NCBI RefSeq assembly: GCF_905404315.1
Contig: NC_066301.1
Span: 6,572,001-6,636,000, forward strand
Length of the DNA stretch: 64,000 bases
Source of the DNA: Leptidea sinapis
Lineage: Eukaryota > Arthropoda > Insecta > Lepidoptera > Pieridae
Direction: 5' to 3'
This document shows, one piece after another, positions 40,948 to 52,946 of the stretch. The first letter of the stretch is position 1. Every line of letters begins with the position of its first letter. The position numbers were made by a program, and so were the translations under genes. The notes under the pieces were generated by a model. It saw nothing but the letters and a program-made list of their open reading frames with translations, did no database searches and was not told the origin of the DNA.

Positions 40948-42215
40948 CTATTGAGGCGTAAGAATTACTGAGACCGATATATTTGTGATCATTCTGTCTT
41001 CGGCAGATAAAGCAGCAGCCCTAGCACCAACTAACGTAATTTGAATCTGATATGGAGCCAGAGTATCAACGAAAGTCTTATCCCACACCAGCGCCCTTCC
41101 CCGTGCCCAAGCCTCCAGGGTCATTCCATCAGGACGCTTGCAATTGCGGCCAATGAAATTGCAATTTACCATTTGGCCCTAAAATAGCTGGTATATTAAG
41201 AGCGGCAAATGCCTTACGGATGACTTCATTTTTGCTTGCGTGACGTCTGATACGACCTGCCGATTTTAGGCAGGATACCCCGTAACACCCAAGAGCATCT
41301 ATTTGAACGCCACATCTACATTTATGTGGTTCATTCAGTTTTATACCTAGCCGGAGTGACACACATAGTGACAATGTCATATTGTCAAGAAGCGGTCCAA
41401 TCGGCGCAGAAGGCAACACTTGTAATCAAAAGCCCGACTCAATTTTTTTGTTTCGGCCAAAAAACGAGCATGCTATGTTCTGTCAGTACATGTGATCAAA
41501 AGACCATCAAAGACTGACTTACAAAGAAGTTAGACCCATGAGAAAAATTTTGAATATTTGCAATATTTGGCCACGCACTGTTAGTTTCCTGGTACATGAT
41601 AATGACAATTCTAGTAACCACAGGCTTTGCACTGTGAACTGAAGATAGAAATGCTGGTAAGGCAACGTCCAAAACTTTACGAACGAAATCAAACCAAACC
41701 TTATCTGTAAAGAGGCTTGAGACTAAGCACGATGTGTAAACGCGCAATTCAAAACGGTTTCTAAAATATTTTTGATTGAAATATCGATCACATCAAGTAA
41801 TTTTGGAAATTTTCATAACGGGCATTAGGTATACTAAGAGGTACGTAAATTTCGGAACCAATAAAAAAGACCGAATAATGATTAAGGCTATATGAGAATT
41901 AATCTTAAATAATCTGTCCAAAACGTTATTAAATTGTTTTATATGATCATCTAACATCGTCGGAGTTGGAACAGGTAATAATGGAGCTCCGAGAAGGTGA
42001 AGTGAATTCTTATCCAAAACTTTAATATTGGGGGCCAGAACATTAAATTAATTGTTAATATCAACCCCGTCGGAAATTTGGAACTTTTCGCTAGTAAAAA
42101 GATTGCATTTCGAAAACTTTAACTCAAGGCCGATTGAGGTAAAACTTTCTAATACAACATTAAAATCATCTAAAACAGAGTCCACTTCACCATCCAAAGT
42201 ACCATCATCCAAGTA
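40948..42215 (-). pseudogene. Retroelement reverse transcriptase pseudogene (YLDDGTL type)
   Basis: Minus-strand frames in order: YLDDGTLDGEVDSVLDDF (42215, the Y-x-D-D catalytic block), LLGAPLLPVPTPTMLDD (about 41990), DVALPAFLSSVHSAKP (about 41660), then PHKCRCGVQIDALGCYGVSC followed by KSAGRIRRHASKNEVIRKAF (about 41330). After a frameshift near 41160 comes KRPDGMTLEAWARGRALVWD. The Cys-rich knuckle followed by R-P-D-G ... V-W-D resembles a zinc knuckle plus a PD-(D/E)xK-like endonuclease core; that reading is an inference. Several frameshifts make it inactive. Confidence 0.7.
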
Positions 42216-42953
42216 CTAAACATTTTATTTTAATTTATTTGATCGAGTTTTAATTTAAATTTTAATTTTTTTGATTTAGTCTCATCATCGGGCTTCTTTT
42301 TGGTACATACCCATAGCATCAGAAATAAATAGAAGACTCCATGTGGTATTGACGTGGAACGCCCTGTATACATAAAAATATAATAATTGTACATAGGGCA
42401 TTATTATTTCTACTCAATATAGGAGATATTCAAAAAGTAATTAAGCATAATATTTTTATTTTGTAAATTCATGTTTAAAACATTACTCGTAATAGTAGCG
42501 AGTGCAATAGTTCGGGATCTCATGCCAAATTGTTTCCTGCTGCCAAGACATTTCTCTGTAATAGGTCATCATCCTTCTTAGCTTAACAAAGGTTTAAGAT
42601 GGTGATACATTTTTGTGGACTTTAAAAAAAATAAACCCTTAGATTTTTTTTAAATGTTACAGATTATTTCATAAAGTCACTAAACCACTGTCGTATCTAC
42701 TACCAAAATTTTTGTTAGATGTACGAGTATATATTTTTTTTTTATATTCTTTAAATGAAAATACAATTCTTCTAGTCGCCTTGTTTATTATTTCAATGAA
42801 ATAATTTTAAATTTAATTTATTATTACATTTTCATTCCATAAGCACGTGTTCTGGCGTTTGTCCTGCTTCTCGGCATCCTCTGCACAAAGACCTGTCTGT
42901 ATTTTTTATCCATTTTGATTAAAACGGCATTACAAACCAATTACATTAATCAA
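42216..42953. other. AT-rich spacer
   Basis: No gene recognised. GGAACGCCCTGTATAC near 42357 looks like a transposon end, but no partner was found. Confidence 0.4.
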
Positions 42954-43334
42954 TTATATAATATAATGATATTTAACACTATGCGAGGACTCACAAAGTT
43001 GGAGCAGCAACTGCACCAACAACTTAAGTCTTTTAATCAATAAGGGCGAGTTTCTACGAGGCGAGTTAGCAATTTCAAGACTCACGGCACGGGCGCCGCA
43101 CCGCGCGCTAACTTGCGCCACGCGGGTACTCTCTGTTATGAGTGTAATTGTCAATCGAATAAGATTATTAGGAATATTAAGTAAGGTTGTTGCTTGGTCG
43201 AGAGCCCGTATGGTATAGAGTGTTGTATCCGAGGATACCGATGAGATAAGCCCTCGGGTACAAGTACGGATAGTAATAATTAGTTTCCGCTTATACAGGA
43301 ATCGCAAAAATGCTTTTTGTATCATCTCCAGCAC
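42954..43334 (-). pseudogene. LINE ORF2 C-terminal fragment
   Basis: An open minus-strand frame begins MLEMIQKAFLRFLYKRKLII and ends near LLIKRLKLLVQLLLQLCESS. I-Q-K-x-F-L-R-x-L-Y is the usual thumb/C-terminal start in insect LINEs. The part after residue 20 is much diverged. No stop interrupts 126 codons, but the termini of a gene are lacking. Confidence 0.55.
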
Positions 43335-43485
43335 AACAGGTACTCTTTTACGCCTATGTTAGATAGATGCTTATTCAAGCGACAGACCAGTGACAATACC
43401 TACTATTTTATTATTACGTCCTATATTATTATTTATCCCTGTGTAGTCTCACCAGGCTGCGGGCGAACCTCTTTGATGGCGCTGG

Positions 43486-44002
43486 AACCGCATTCTTTTT
43501 TTTATGGAAAAGGAGGACAAATGAGGAACGGGTCACCGGGTGTTAAGTGAACACCGCCACCCACATTCTCTTGCAAGCATGCAGAGGAACCCCAGGAACA
43601 TTGGCTGTATTTAAGGATGGTGTACGCGCTTTTTTCAAAGGTTGGGTCGTATCGTCCCCGAAACACCGCAAAAGGAAGCTTCCTTTTCAAAGCTTTGTAT
43701 GTACTAGAAAGGAATCTCCTTGAAAACCGCATTGTGGTGGATCGCCACACATCAGATGGTGGGTATGATATCCTAATATGTGGCGTATCGTGCGCGGTGG
43801 AATATGGCGGCAGGAATCAAGTGAAACAGCTCTTCGGACAGTGGTCCGTAATAAATTCGTACGTAATAAATTCGATAGAAGACATACAATGAAGCGATGT
43901 CTCTACGCAACTCCGATTAATCCAGCTTTTCACAGAGCTCTGAGTCCGATAATTCGAGCATTGCACACGGTCACATCCGGCCCGCATCCTTTGCTCTAGA
44001 TT
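43486..44002 (-). pseudogene. LINE 3' portion, minus strand
   Basis: Inverse copy of the LINE end at 25340-25593. Plus-strand landmarks are GGAAAAGGAGGACAAATGAG, GGTGTTAAGTGAACACCGCC, TTGGGTCGTATCGTCCCCGA and GAAACAGCTCTTCGGACAGT. It extends further into the ORF than the other copies (to GCACACGGTCACATCCGG). The frame is broken. Confidence 0.8.
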
Positions 44003-44459
44003 TCTCTATACGAGACCATGTTATTTATTTAAATCATGAGAGATCAACCATCCGCCGGTCACCTTGAGATGCTTTTGAAAATAAATAGAAACATTAAAAT
44101 TATATTTAAATAATTGATAAAATAATGCTTTAACGACATTTTGAGATAAGAATCTTGTTCTTTATACTTAATAAAATACATGTACTTTAACAAAGGGATA
44201 TAACATATAATGTGTACTGTGGGCAAAGCTAATCCACTTATAAAATGTCGGCAAAGACTTCTAAGTCTCGAGGCGAGCGAAAAGAATCGGCTTAAGTTAA
44301 GCTCAGTGTTTTTGGAAAATGTTGAAAATGTGCCAAAATATACATCACGACTTTCATTTTATTTATACTAACTCGTAATACTTTATAATATTATGTACTT
44401 CTGAATTTAAGCTTTGAGAACACAAACTATTTTTATGTTTTGCTCTACGCAGCATTAAA
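44003..44459. other. Spacer, nothing recognised
   Basis: AT-rich sequence between the LINE fragment and the MITE-like element. Confidence 0.4.
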
Positions 44460-45088
44460 GAAAGGAGGATGGCGAGAATGGGACCCACAGGAAGTAGTGG
44501 CGTCGTACATCATGGAAACTTGTTAATAATTGTAGAACGTAACAAAACTAAGAAAGAAGCAAATCGTAAGAAAAAAGATACATCTAAAAGTAAATTATAA
44601 CCTAAAATTATTAATCAATATTTATAGTTCAATTAATAATTTGTATCATATTATGTCTATGCCTTATTACTGTCTGCTAAAAGATGATATTAATATATAT
44701 GAGGATGTTTGGCCAGCAGCTAATAATCGTAGATTCACAATTCATTCTTTTTTCAAGCAGGCATCGAATCTTATAAAGATTATTACCTACTGATTTTAGT
44801 TTCAAAAAAAGATAATAAACTTATTGAATCTTATTTTGAATGACTACTGAATTGATTTGAGTAGGTATAGATAGTTTGATGGTGTCAGAACATCCATATA
44901 AAAATTACTGTGCGTAAAACGTTCCGTTAGTGCAAGATGACTTATTTTTTAATAAACTATAATAATTTATTTCTTTTAACTCGTAGTAACATCGTATAAA
45001 CTTAAGTTTATAATTAATGTAACTAGTAATTGTACGATGCTTCCTTAATTGTTTAATTATGTGGGTCCATTCTCGCCAACCTCCTTTC
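44460..45088 (+). mobile_element. MITE-like element with GAAAGGAGGATGGCGAGAA ends (copy 1)
   Basis: Left end GAAAGGAGGATGGCGAGAAT and right end (reverse complement) GAAAGGAGGTTGGCGAGAAT, followed on both by GG-ACCCACA. 629 bp. It shares its whole layout with the inverted copy at 58174-58833: GTCGTACATCATGGAAACTT inside one end and AAGCATCGTACAA inside the other. No transposase is encoded. Confidence 0.8.
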
Positions 45089-45670
45089 CAAATTCCTTAT
45101 TGTACGTTAGAGCAAAGCATTTGAACTATAATGTTACAAAGCAAAATTTTAAATTTCAATATTTATTATTATAATTCAAACAAATAGCGCCACACGACAT
45201 GATCTCTATTACGTTAGGAATTAACTCTAACTAAAGCAACATTATTATTTTTGGCTAATGGATTCAAGTGCGTGTATATAATTTCTACCAAACTAATTCA
45301 AAACTATGTTACTAAGATAACATTTTCTAATCTATTAGTTGTTCTTGTTCCAATATTGAAGCAATCAGGATAATATAGAATATTTATATTAAGAATTAAT
45401 ATACATAATTGAATTACTAGGCTGGTTCGAAATGTACTCGATTACATACATCCACACATGCTTTCAATGACCATCTGTTTGTTAGGGTCGGGACTTTTCC
45501 TTTTGAATACGAATGAATTTTAGCGATAGAGTCAACTCGCTGGCACACCTTCTGGGCACAGTGCGAGAAAACCAGCGGTAACCAGTAAAGACAGTGAAGT
45601 ACAGTAAAGACAAGAGATCTCTGTTTTTGAAAATTAAGAAGTCGAGCAGAAAGGGTGGCTTGATTTTGTT
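45089..45670. other. AT-rich spacer, nothing recognised
   Basis: No frame with coding character and no repeat of the window. Confidence 0.4.
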
Positions 45671-45973
45671 GAAAAAAAGGGACGAGACGAGCAGGAAGTT
45701 CAACTGATGGTTATTTATACGCTTTGCCCATTACAATGCAGTGCCGCTCAGGATTCTTGAAAAACCCAAAAATTCTGGGCGGCACTACAATTGCGCTCGT
45801 CACCTTGAGACGTAAAATGTTAAGTCTCATTTGTCCAGTAATTTCACTAGCTACGGCACCTTTCAGACTGAAACACAATAATGCTGACACATTACTGTTT
45901 CACGGTAGAAAAAGGCACTGTTGTGGTACCCAAAATCTACCCGGCATCCTGTACAAAGGAGCCACCAACTGGT
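45671..45973 (-). repeat. SINE-like family copy (full length)
   Basis: From AAAAAAAGGGACGAGACGAG to GGAGCCACCAACTGGT. All landmarks are present and the copy is well preserved. Confidence 0.92.
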
Positions 45974-46414
45974 AATTAATCTGTTTACACAACAAAAATA
46001 CATTCGTATTATTTACTTGAACAAATCACATAGATAGGAGATCTGGAATGTATGAAATCCTGAAGACAAAAGGTAAATAAAAGATGATAAGATGTATTAC
46101 CTGAATAAATGTTGGTATAAGGCTCCTGGCTGTGCCTGAAATGTTATATAAGTAAATAGTTCAACTTTATCTTAATCTTTGCCTATTCAATGTATTTTTG
46201 CTATACTTTTAAACCAAACAGTGAATGTTTTGCTTTCCATAACTGAATGCTCTAAAATTGCTATCACTTTAATTGTCTCTATTTTGTTAAAGATCTCTGA
46301 GAAGTTCTGACACGAAGGATCAGCTGAGCGTCGATAACAGTGCCGATTTCTGGCATATTATTAACGTATAATTATATGGTTCCATTGTGCGCTCATTTAA
46401 AGATAAATAATATT
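45974..46414. other. Spacer, nothing recognised
   Basis: Sequence between two SINE-like copies; no gene seen. Confidence 0.4.
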
Positions 46415-46724
46415 ACCAGTGGGAGGCTCCTTTGCATAGGAAGCCGGCTAGACTATGGTTACCACAACAGCGCCTATTTCTGCCGTGAAGCAGTAATATG
46501 TAAACATTATTGTATTTCGGTCTGAAGGGCGCCGTAGCTGATGAAATTACTGGGCAAATGAGACATCTTATATCTCAAGGTGACGAGCGTAGTTGTAGTG
46601 GCGCTCAGTATTTTTGGCTTTTTACATGAATCCTGAGCGGCACTGCATTGTGATGGGCAGGGCGTATCAATTACCATCAGCTGAACGTACTGCTCGTCTC
46701 GTCCCTTATTTTCATAAAAAAAAA
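46415..46724 (+). repeat. SINE-like family copy (full length)
   Basis: ACCAGTGGGAGGCTCCTTTG at the start and CTCGTCCCTTATTTTCATAA plus A residues at the end. It carries variants shared only with the inverted copy at 46991: GACTATGGTTACCACAACAG, GAGACATCTTATATCTCAAG and GTAGTTGTAGTGG. Confidence 0.93.
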
Positions 46725-46990
46725 CAGTCAAAAGAAGAAAAAGAATTATCAAGGCGAGCGTAATAATTTAGTAAAGTAATTTACAATAATAAATAATCCT
46801 CTATGTGTGTAAATTATTGAGGTGAAATTATGATTCGATTTAAATCTCCAGGTGAGCGTGAATAAGCTCCGAATAAAATCCGCAAAAAAAAGACAGAATA
46901 TTTACAAAGATTTACAGAATAAGGATTGTAAGAAGGCGCAGGCGCAAAGTGCGGCAACTTATACTACGCCCAAGTGGCGTAGGCGTTCTT

Positions 46991-47273
46991 TTATATGACA
47001 ATAAGGCACGAGATGAGCAGGAAGTTCAGCTGATGGTTATTGATATGCCCTGCCAATTACAATGCAGTGCAGCTCAGGATTCTTGAAAACATCCAAAAAT
47101 ACTGTGCTCCACTACAACTACGCTCGTCACCTTGAGATATAAGATGTCTCATTTGCCCAGTAATTTCATCAGCTACGGCGTCCTTCAGACCGAAACACAA
47201 TAATGTTTACATATTACTGCTTCACGGCAGAAATAGGCGCTGTTGTGGTAACCATAGTCTAGCCGGCTTCCTA
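46991..47273 (-). repeat. SINE-like family copy, inverted neighbour of 46415
   Basis: From ATAAGGCACGAGATGAGCAG to GTCTAGCCGGCTTCCT. The half nearest 47273 is almost identical to its neighbour; the tail half carries different variants. It lacks the last 20 bases of the family. Confidence 0.92.
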
Positions 47274-47297
47274 ATTCTTCCTTCCTTCCTTCCGGCT

Positions 47298-47428
47298 TAA
47301 TTTCAATAGCTACGGCGCCCTTCAGACCGAAACACAGTAATGCTTACACATTACTGCTTCACGACAGAAATATGCTCCGTTGTGGTACCCGTAATCTATC
47401 CCTCCTTTGCAAAGGTGCCTCCCACTGG
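47298..47428 (-). repeat. SINE-like family copy, truncated
   Basis: Starts inside the family at TTAATTTCAATAGCTACGGC and ends GGTGCCTCCCACTGGGA. Joined to the preceding copy by a TTCCTTCCTTCCTTCC run (47274-47294). Confidence 0.9.
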
Positions 47429-49039
47429 GACGTGGGCCAATCTCAATCCAATAATGAGTGACGTTGACGTGCCAGATGTACTGTAAAACTTTGCTAGAAC
47501 GTCATTGTTGATAAGTTATGTTTTGTAAAGATAAGTGTTAAGGACGGGTGCCATTCCTTCCCCCATTATCACAATATGACACCGGAATCACGGGGAGTGT
47601 TGATCAGAAGAGCCATTTAATCTGATCCCTTCCTCTAGTAGTATAGCGTCCCGCCACAGAGCGATAATCAAGAGATGTTTTGTCAAGAACAAACAAATAT
47701 TGGAATGAGATTCCTTGTGGGTTTTTTTTAAATAATAAATAAATTGTTTATTTCTTTAACAAAAAGTACTTAAAAACTAGGGGCAGGTATCTCCCGTTAA
47801 GCTTATCGCCTGTGTTGGGAATCACCGCTCTTTAACCTTTATTTATAGCAAAGAAAATTATATTATACTTAAGAGTTATTTATGCATGTAAAAGTTAACT
47901 AATTAAAATATAACTTTGAACTTTATTAACTACACCCAAAATTACACAAATGAGAAAATTGGGATTGATAAGCCGTATATCCACCATTCTAAAAAAATTG
48001 AGTGTATTCACCCCATATTCTCATTTTTATTATTACCTTTGCAAGGTAATGTCCGTGGCAATCATTAATAATCATCAGCTGATTTTTTTTTATTTGTAAC
48101 CATTCTCAAGGAAAACAGGTGAAAAATTATTGGCAATTCATTTTATTAAATTTATTCTTAATACTGCTTCAAAGAATAAAATAACATAAAAATTATAAGC
48201 TAAACTTTTAAAATATCTACAAATTCTATTTTCGTTTATGCATTAAATTAAAACGATTTTATTAGCAAACAATTCTCGGCTATTGGACCGCCACGATTGC
48301 CAAATAAGGGCCACTTTTACTCATAAATAAAAACCTTCAGACAAGCAGATGATTAATGAAACATTTTGTCTTTTGCGATATTCTTTCGATAACATTGTAT
48401 TCAAGGACTCGCCAGTTGAGAAAATGTTTTGTCGTTATAAGCTTAAGCGTGGTGAGATATTTTAACGAAATAAAAAAATCTATTAACCAAAAGTAAGCAG
48501 GTATATTATACTTATGATAAGAGTGGGTCCTTAAAAAACTAGTTAAAACTTATTTAATTCAACAATTTTATGGAAAAATCTTTTCCTTTCTAAGATATGA
48601 CCTGAGTTAGAGCTGAGCTTTAATGAAAGTTGTTGAGAAAAGTTGTTTGATAGTAGGTAGGAGGGTGAAATTTGAGTGAAAATGAAGAAAAACGAATTAA
48701 GCAGTCACGCATCCACTTTGAGCATTACATCGTTAAAGCTTTCGTCGCAGCAGAGTTGTTGTATATTAGTTATTTATGCAACTGTTGTTTTAATACACGA
48801 ATGTGGGTGATAATAGTATCACATGCGTGTGTGTTTTAATACCTAATTATCAACATTTGCATACAAGACTTTATCTACACCCATAATATGAAACCTCTAT
48901 AAAAGATGCTGCAACAGTTAGCTTACTGCTAACATTAAAAAAGGCAGTCCTAGTAACCATTATATCATCCAAAGGAGTGTTATTACGACAACTGATGATA
49001 TAATGTTGTACTGAATTTCATTACAACACTCGTTTGAAT
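47429..49039. other. Intergenic AT-rich sequence
   Basis: No gene or recognised repeat. Confidence 0.45.
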
Positions 49040-49485
49040 GATAAAAGGCATAAAGGCATGAAAGGCATTTATTTTCTCAAAATTGATTCCTTTAGAATTC
49101 TTTTTGATGTCATTTCTAATAACTACTAGATACTACTACCGCTTCGGAAACAAATGGCGCTCTGAGAGAGAAGAAGCGGCGCAAGAAACTCTCCCAGCAT
49201 TCTTTTCAATAAAAATATACAATATTGTACAGTCATTTCTATCGCTATAAAGAAATCATAATCTAGTCTCAGGCTGTCCGATCATTTAGATATTCATCAG
49301 TGGAATAATAGGATTTACGACAGATCCATTTTTTTTAAAACATTTAAATTTATTTATAGATAATGCCTGAACAGTGGCTGGGACTTTATTATAGAAGTGT
49401 ATACATTTACCCTTAAAGCTATTATGTATCTTATGTAGCCTACTAGAATTAGTTACAAGCAATCCCTTATTTCTAGTGTTATAAT
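49040..49485 (-). pseudogene. LINE ORF2 C-terminus and 3' end
   Basis: The minus strand encodes RLHKIHNSFKGKCIHFYNKV then PATVQALSINKFKCFKKNGS, a LINE C-terminus of the F-Y-N-K-(V/I/L)-P type. It is followed by the 3' sequence shared with 21945-22250 (GGCTGTCCGATCATTTAGAT, CAAATGGCGCTCTGAGAGAG on the plus strand). Confidence 0.75.
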
Positions 49486-50097
49486 AATGAAAATCACTAT
49501 TAAGAGCAAAAATAAGAGCAAAAAAAGATGTAATGGTTATTAGGACATTGGTTGTTTTAGTGTTGGCAATATGCTAACTGTTTAAGAATCTTGTACTCGT
49601 GTAATCGTGTAGATAAATACAATTTACGATTAATAAAATATCAGATTGTTTATAGTCAGTGCAGCGGCAATTAAAACGAAAATTGAAAAAACCTGTGCAA
49701 CTGCCAATATGAATGAAAGTTCTGAAGTTTAATAATAACATACTTATTTTATCCCTTAATATGCACCAAGTTTCAATTCACGTTCAATAAAAAAAACCGT
49801 ATGTATTATTGAAATTAGATTTTTTTTTAAATAATCAATCAGCTGTTAACTGAATCCATTTATTTTCATTCAAATTGCGGATGTTACTTAACCCTTAAAC
49901 GCTGACGTTGTACTTTACGGTCTAGCAACGGATAGATAGTGCAAGAATTATTGATTAAAAGTTTTTAAGCATCAAGGTTTCATTTAAAAATAGCCGTAAG
50001 TATTATTGAAATTATAAATTTTTTAAGCGATCAACCCTCTACAGCCTTATAATATGACACATAGCGCGTTCAAAAAAATAACATCTTTATTAATATA
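49486..50097. other. AT-rich intergenic sequence
   Basis: Nothing recognised, apart from a possible Helitron-like tail near 50060-50097. Confidence 0.4.
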
Positions 50098-50412
50098 CTA
50101 GCCTATACCCCACGACATTGTCCGCATAGATAAAGGATTTTTAAAAATAATAAGCAAGTAGGGAATCGAAGAATATCTCATGCCCTATTCCAGTTCCGGT
50201 TCTTTTCATTTTATTATATTATGAATCTCATTTCGAGGAAGATTGCTATGGCAAACTAAACATTCTATTGGTATAGTCATAGTTCATCCACGTGAATTAT
50301 AGTTGTTCACATATACTTTCGAAAGCTCTTGTCTATCGCTGTACCAAATTTCATCAAAATTAGTTCAGTAGCGCCGGCGTAAAAGCGTAATAAACAAACT
50401 TACATTCACATT
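50098..50412 (-). mobile_element. Helitron-like fragment
   Basis: Begins CTAGCCTATACCCCACGACA on the plus strand and ends TTACATTCACATTTATCATC. The subterminal TCATCAAAATTAGTTCAGTA resembles the other copies. The ends are decayed. Confidence 0.45.
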
Positions 50413-50439
50413 TATCATCATCATGCATCATGCACATCA

Positions 50440-50702
50440 TTATATTTCTGCAAAGTCGTAGTATATAATATTATTCGATGTTAAAATTATTTTGGCCCTT
50501 TTTTTAAGCCTTGGGTTACATTATTGGAGTTTTCGTACAGATCGCTAATTTTTTGAAAACATAATGTAGCTAATGTGACCCGAGGATAATGTGGCTGTCC
50601 AACAGTGAAAGAATTTTTTAAATTGGTTCAGTAGTTTCGAAGCCTATTCAATGCAAATAACGAAACAAATAATCAAATCTTTCCTCTTTATAATATTAGT
50701 AC
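50440..50702 (-). mobile_element. Helitron-like fragment lacking its CTAG end
   Basis: TGTCCAACAGTGAAAGAAT and TTTATAATATTAGTACAGA match the inner part and the end of 29062-29424. Confidence 0.45.
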
Positions 50703-51481
50703 AGAAGTACAGACGTATATACACGATAGCAAATGAGATTGATTAAAGAATAACAATGTTTTGAGGAGTGTTGGAGAATTTCACTGTGTTGGATTTGAAC
50801 TGCTAAATAGCTGTAATTTTAAGCATTCAGTTAATTAGCATTTAATTAATTGAACCAGAGTTTGCGAATTAAGTCCGTGCCCCATTTACGGTCTTTTATG
50901 TCCAATTAATTAATGTTACTTTGTTGACTTAAGTCTCTCAAATACCACACAATATTTGGCAGCGTAGAGCAGATACAGTGGTAAGATGATAAGTGATTTA
51001 AAATTAACATTCACTCATTGCTTGGTTATCACCATTTAATATTTAAGATTTTTTACTCACTTAGATTAAGATTATTAAGTTACAAACTATAGGTTCGTCG
51101 TGCGTATAAACCAATATCAGAGTAAGAAAACAGCATTAAAGGTATCAATTGTAAGATCTTGTTACCTATATCCTAATTTCACTCGTTGTTGGAACTTTAC
51201 ACGCGATATTTTCTCACAGAAGATAAGTCTCACAGAACGCGCGAAACACAATTTTGTTTCTACTGTTTTGAGTGAAAGAGATGAACTCTTAAGTGTGGTT
51301 ATTTTTGTTAAGTGGATCGTTATTTTTGAAAATCAGTTTTTGACGATATCTTTTTTTTTTTATAAATTCAAAGTAAGTATATGATATTATATAACATAAT
51401 TATGTTATTATGTTAAAACGAATTATCTGCTAAACGCTATGCCATATCTTGGAAAAATTACTCGGATCTTTCTATGTTAAG
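50703..51481. other. Spacer, nothing recognised
   Basis: The frame at 51100-51384 does not resemble a known family. AT-rich otherwise. Confidence 0.4.
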
Positions 51482-51960
51482 AATTTGACTGAAGATATAT
51501 GGGGTAGCAACCGTAATATCATAATGGACAATTGGTTTACTTCTGTCCCCAACAGTTCAAAGCACCATATAAACTAACAGTAGTAGGTATGCTTCGAGCA
51601 AATAAACGAGAAATACAGTCTGAGTTGATTCAAATCAAAGAAACTATAGGTTCATCCATGTTTTGCTACGATAGGGAATGTACGTTAGTATCTTACATGC
51701 CTAAAAATAATAAGAACGTTATCTTGCTTTCTACCACTCATAGGGACGGTACTATTGCTGCTTCTGGTAAGCCAGACATTATCAAGTTTTACAATTCAAC
51801 CAAAGGTGCCGCAGATACGTTTGACCAAATGTGTGGAAGTATGTCTTATAGCAGAAAAACGCAAAGATGGCCATTATGTTAATAATGTTGCTCTTAGATA
51901 TGATTATGAATCTAGGGTTAATGTGTTCTATTATGAGCAATTCCGAGTGTAGATATAAGT
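51482..51960 (+). pseudogene. piggyBac-type transposase remnant
   Basis: A first frame has NIIMDNWFTSVP (51513), the block that holds the second catalytic aspartate. After a shift near 51560 the frame continues KLTVVGMLRANKREIQSEL ... SGKPDIIKFYNSTKGAADTF then DQMCGSMSYSRKTQRWPLC and stop. G-x-x-R-x-N-K-R-E-I and D-x-F-D-Q-M-C-x-x-Y-S-x-x-R-K-T-x-R-W-P are characteristic of piggyBac transposases. The N-terminal half, C-terminal zinc region and terminal repeats were not found. Confidence 0.88.
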
Positions 51961-52698
51961 CAACCATTCATGTAGATACAATTAAGACATTATAATATGT
52001 GCTAAAATTGAATTTATGATTCTTAATCAAATCTAAATTTCATACGACAATAGTTGATTGATATTAACAAAAAATTGTGATTTGGAATGATTTTGTATAT
52101 AATTTAAATTTAGACGCACACTATTTTAAATCGTGGGATAAATATATTAATTAACATTTGTAGATCACAAATCAATGATGATAATATAATAATTGATTTT
52201 CGAGCGAGTCATGGAATTTGTATCTACCTTTGTACCCGCGTAATGGAATCTTGACCCTAATGTCACACTCTAAGGTCGAGATTGACAAAGCTTGCTGTTA
52301 CGTAAACAACGTGTTTACATGAATACAACACAATATATTGTTCAAAATAATTGTGTTAAATGTCATACAAATAAAGACTGTTTTCGTTTTATCTTATATT
52401 GACATGCTGAGATGGTTTAAATTCCACGCTGGTAAGGTAACAGTTACAGCTAGTATAAAATATTATATTACCAAAGCCATTTTAACTATAATTATCCTTT
52501 CCGTTCCGGGAAACTCTGATCGCGCGGTATGCCCTCAGTTCGGCGTGATTTTGTCGCTCGAGCAGCGTTCTGTCAATGCGTATTATTTAACGTGAAGCAA
52601 TAGATTATAATAAGGTTGATTTAAGTCAATGTATCTAAAAGCTATTGAAAGAAGCTATAAGATCATGTTAAATAAACCATCTTTTAAATAGTATAGCC
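51961..52698. other. Spacer, nothing recognised
   Basis: A GC-richer patch at 52505-52575 has no splice context that would make it an exon. Confidence 0.4.
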
Positions 52699-52946
52699 GA
52701 CCTGTATAGCTGAATGGTTAGCGATCCTACCTACTAAGCTAGAGGTCCCGGGTTCGAATCCCGGTAGGTGCAAGCATTTATTTGATGAATATGGATGTTT
52801 GTTTCCGAGTCATGGATGTTTAAATGTATTTATGTATGTTTAAGTAAGTATATTGTATTAAATATATCATTGTCTTGTAACCCATAACACAGGCTATATA
52901 TGCTTAACTCGGGGCAAGATAATTTGTATAAAAAGTGTGTCAATAT
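52699..52946 (+). repeat. tRNA-headed SINE (full length)
   Basis: The head (52699-52772) is tRNA-like: GACCTGTATAGCTGAATGGT with an A-box-like TAGCTGAATGG, then GGGTTCGAATCCCGGTAGGT with a perfect B box GGTTCGAATCC. A body follows (GTTTCCGAGTCATGGATGTT, CATAACACAGGCTATATATG), ending TATAAAAAGTGTGTCAATAT. It is a pol III-type SINE rather than a tRNA gene, because the same body follows the head at 55596 and 32590. Confidence 0.85.

Noticed and set aside
51100..51384. 94-codon ORF
   Set aside because: No ATG at the frame start, hydrophobic low-complexity end (SFFFYKFK), and no family resemblance; it ends before the piggyBac remnant in another frame.
52699..52772. A functional tRNA gene
   Set aside because: The same head plus the same non-tRNA body recurs at 55596 and 32590, so it is a SINE head.
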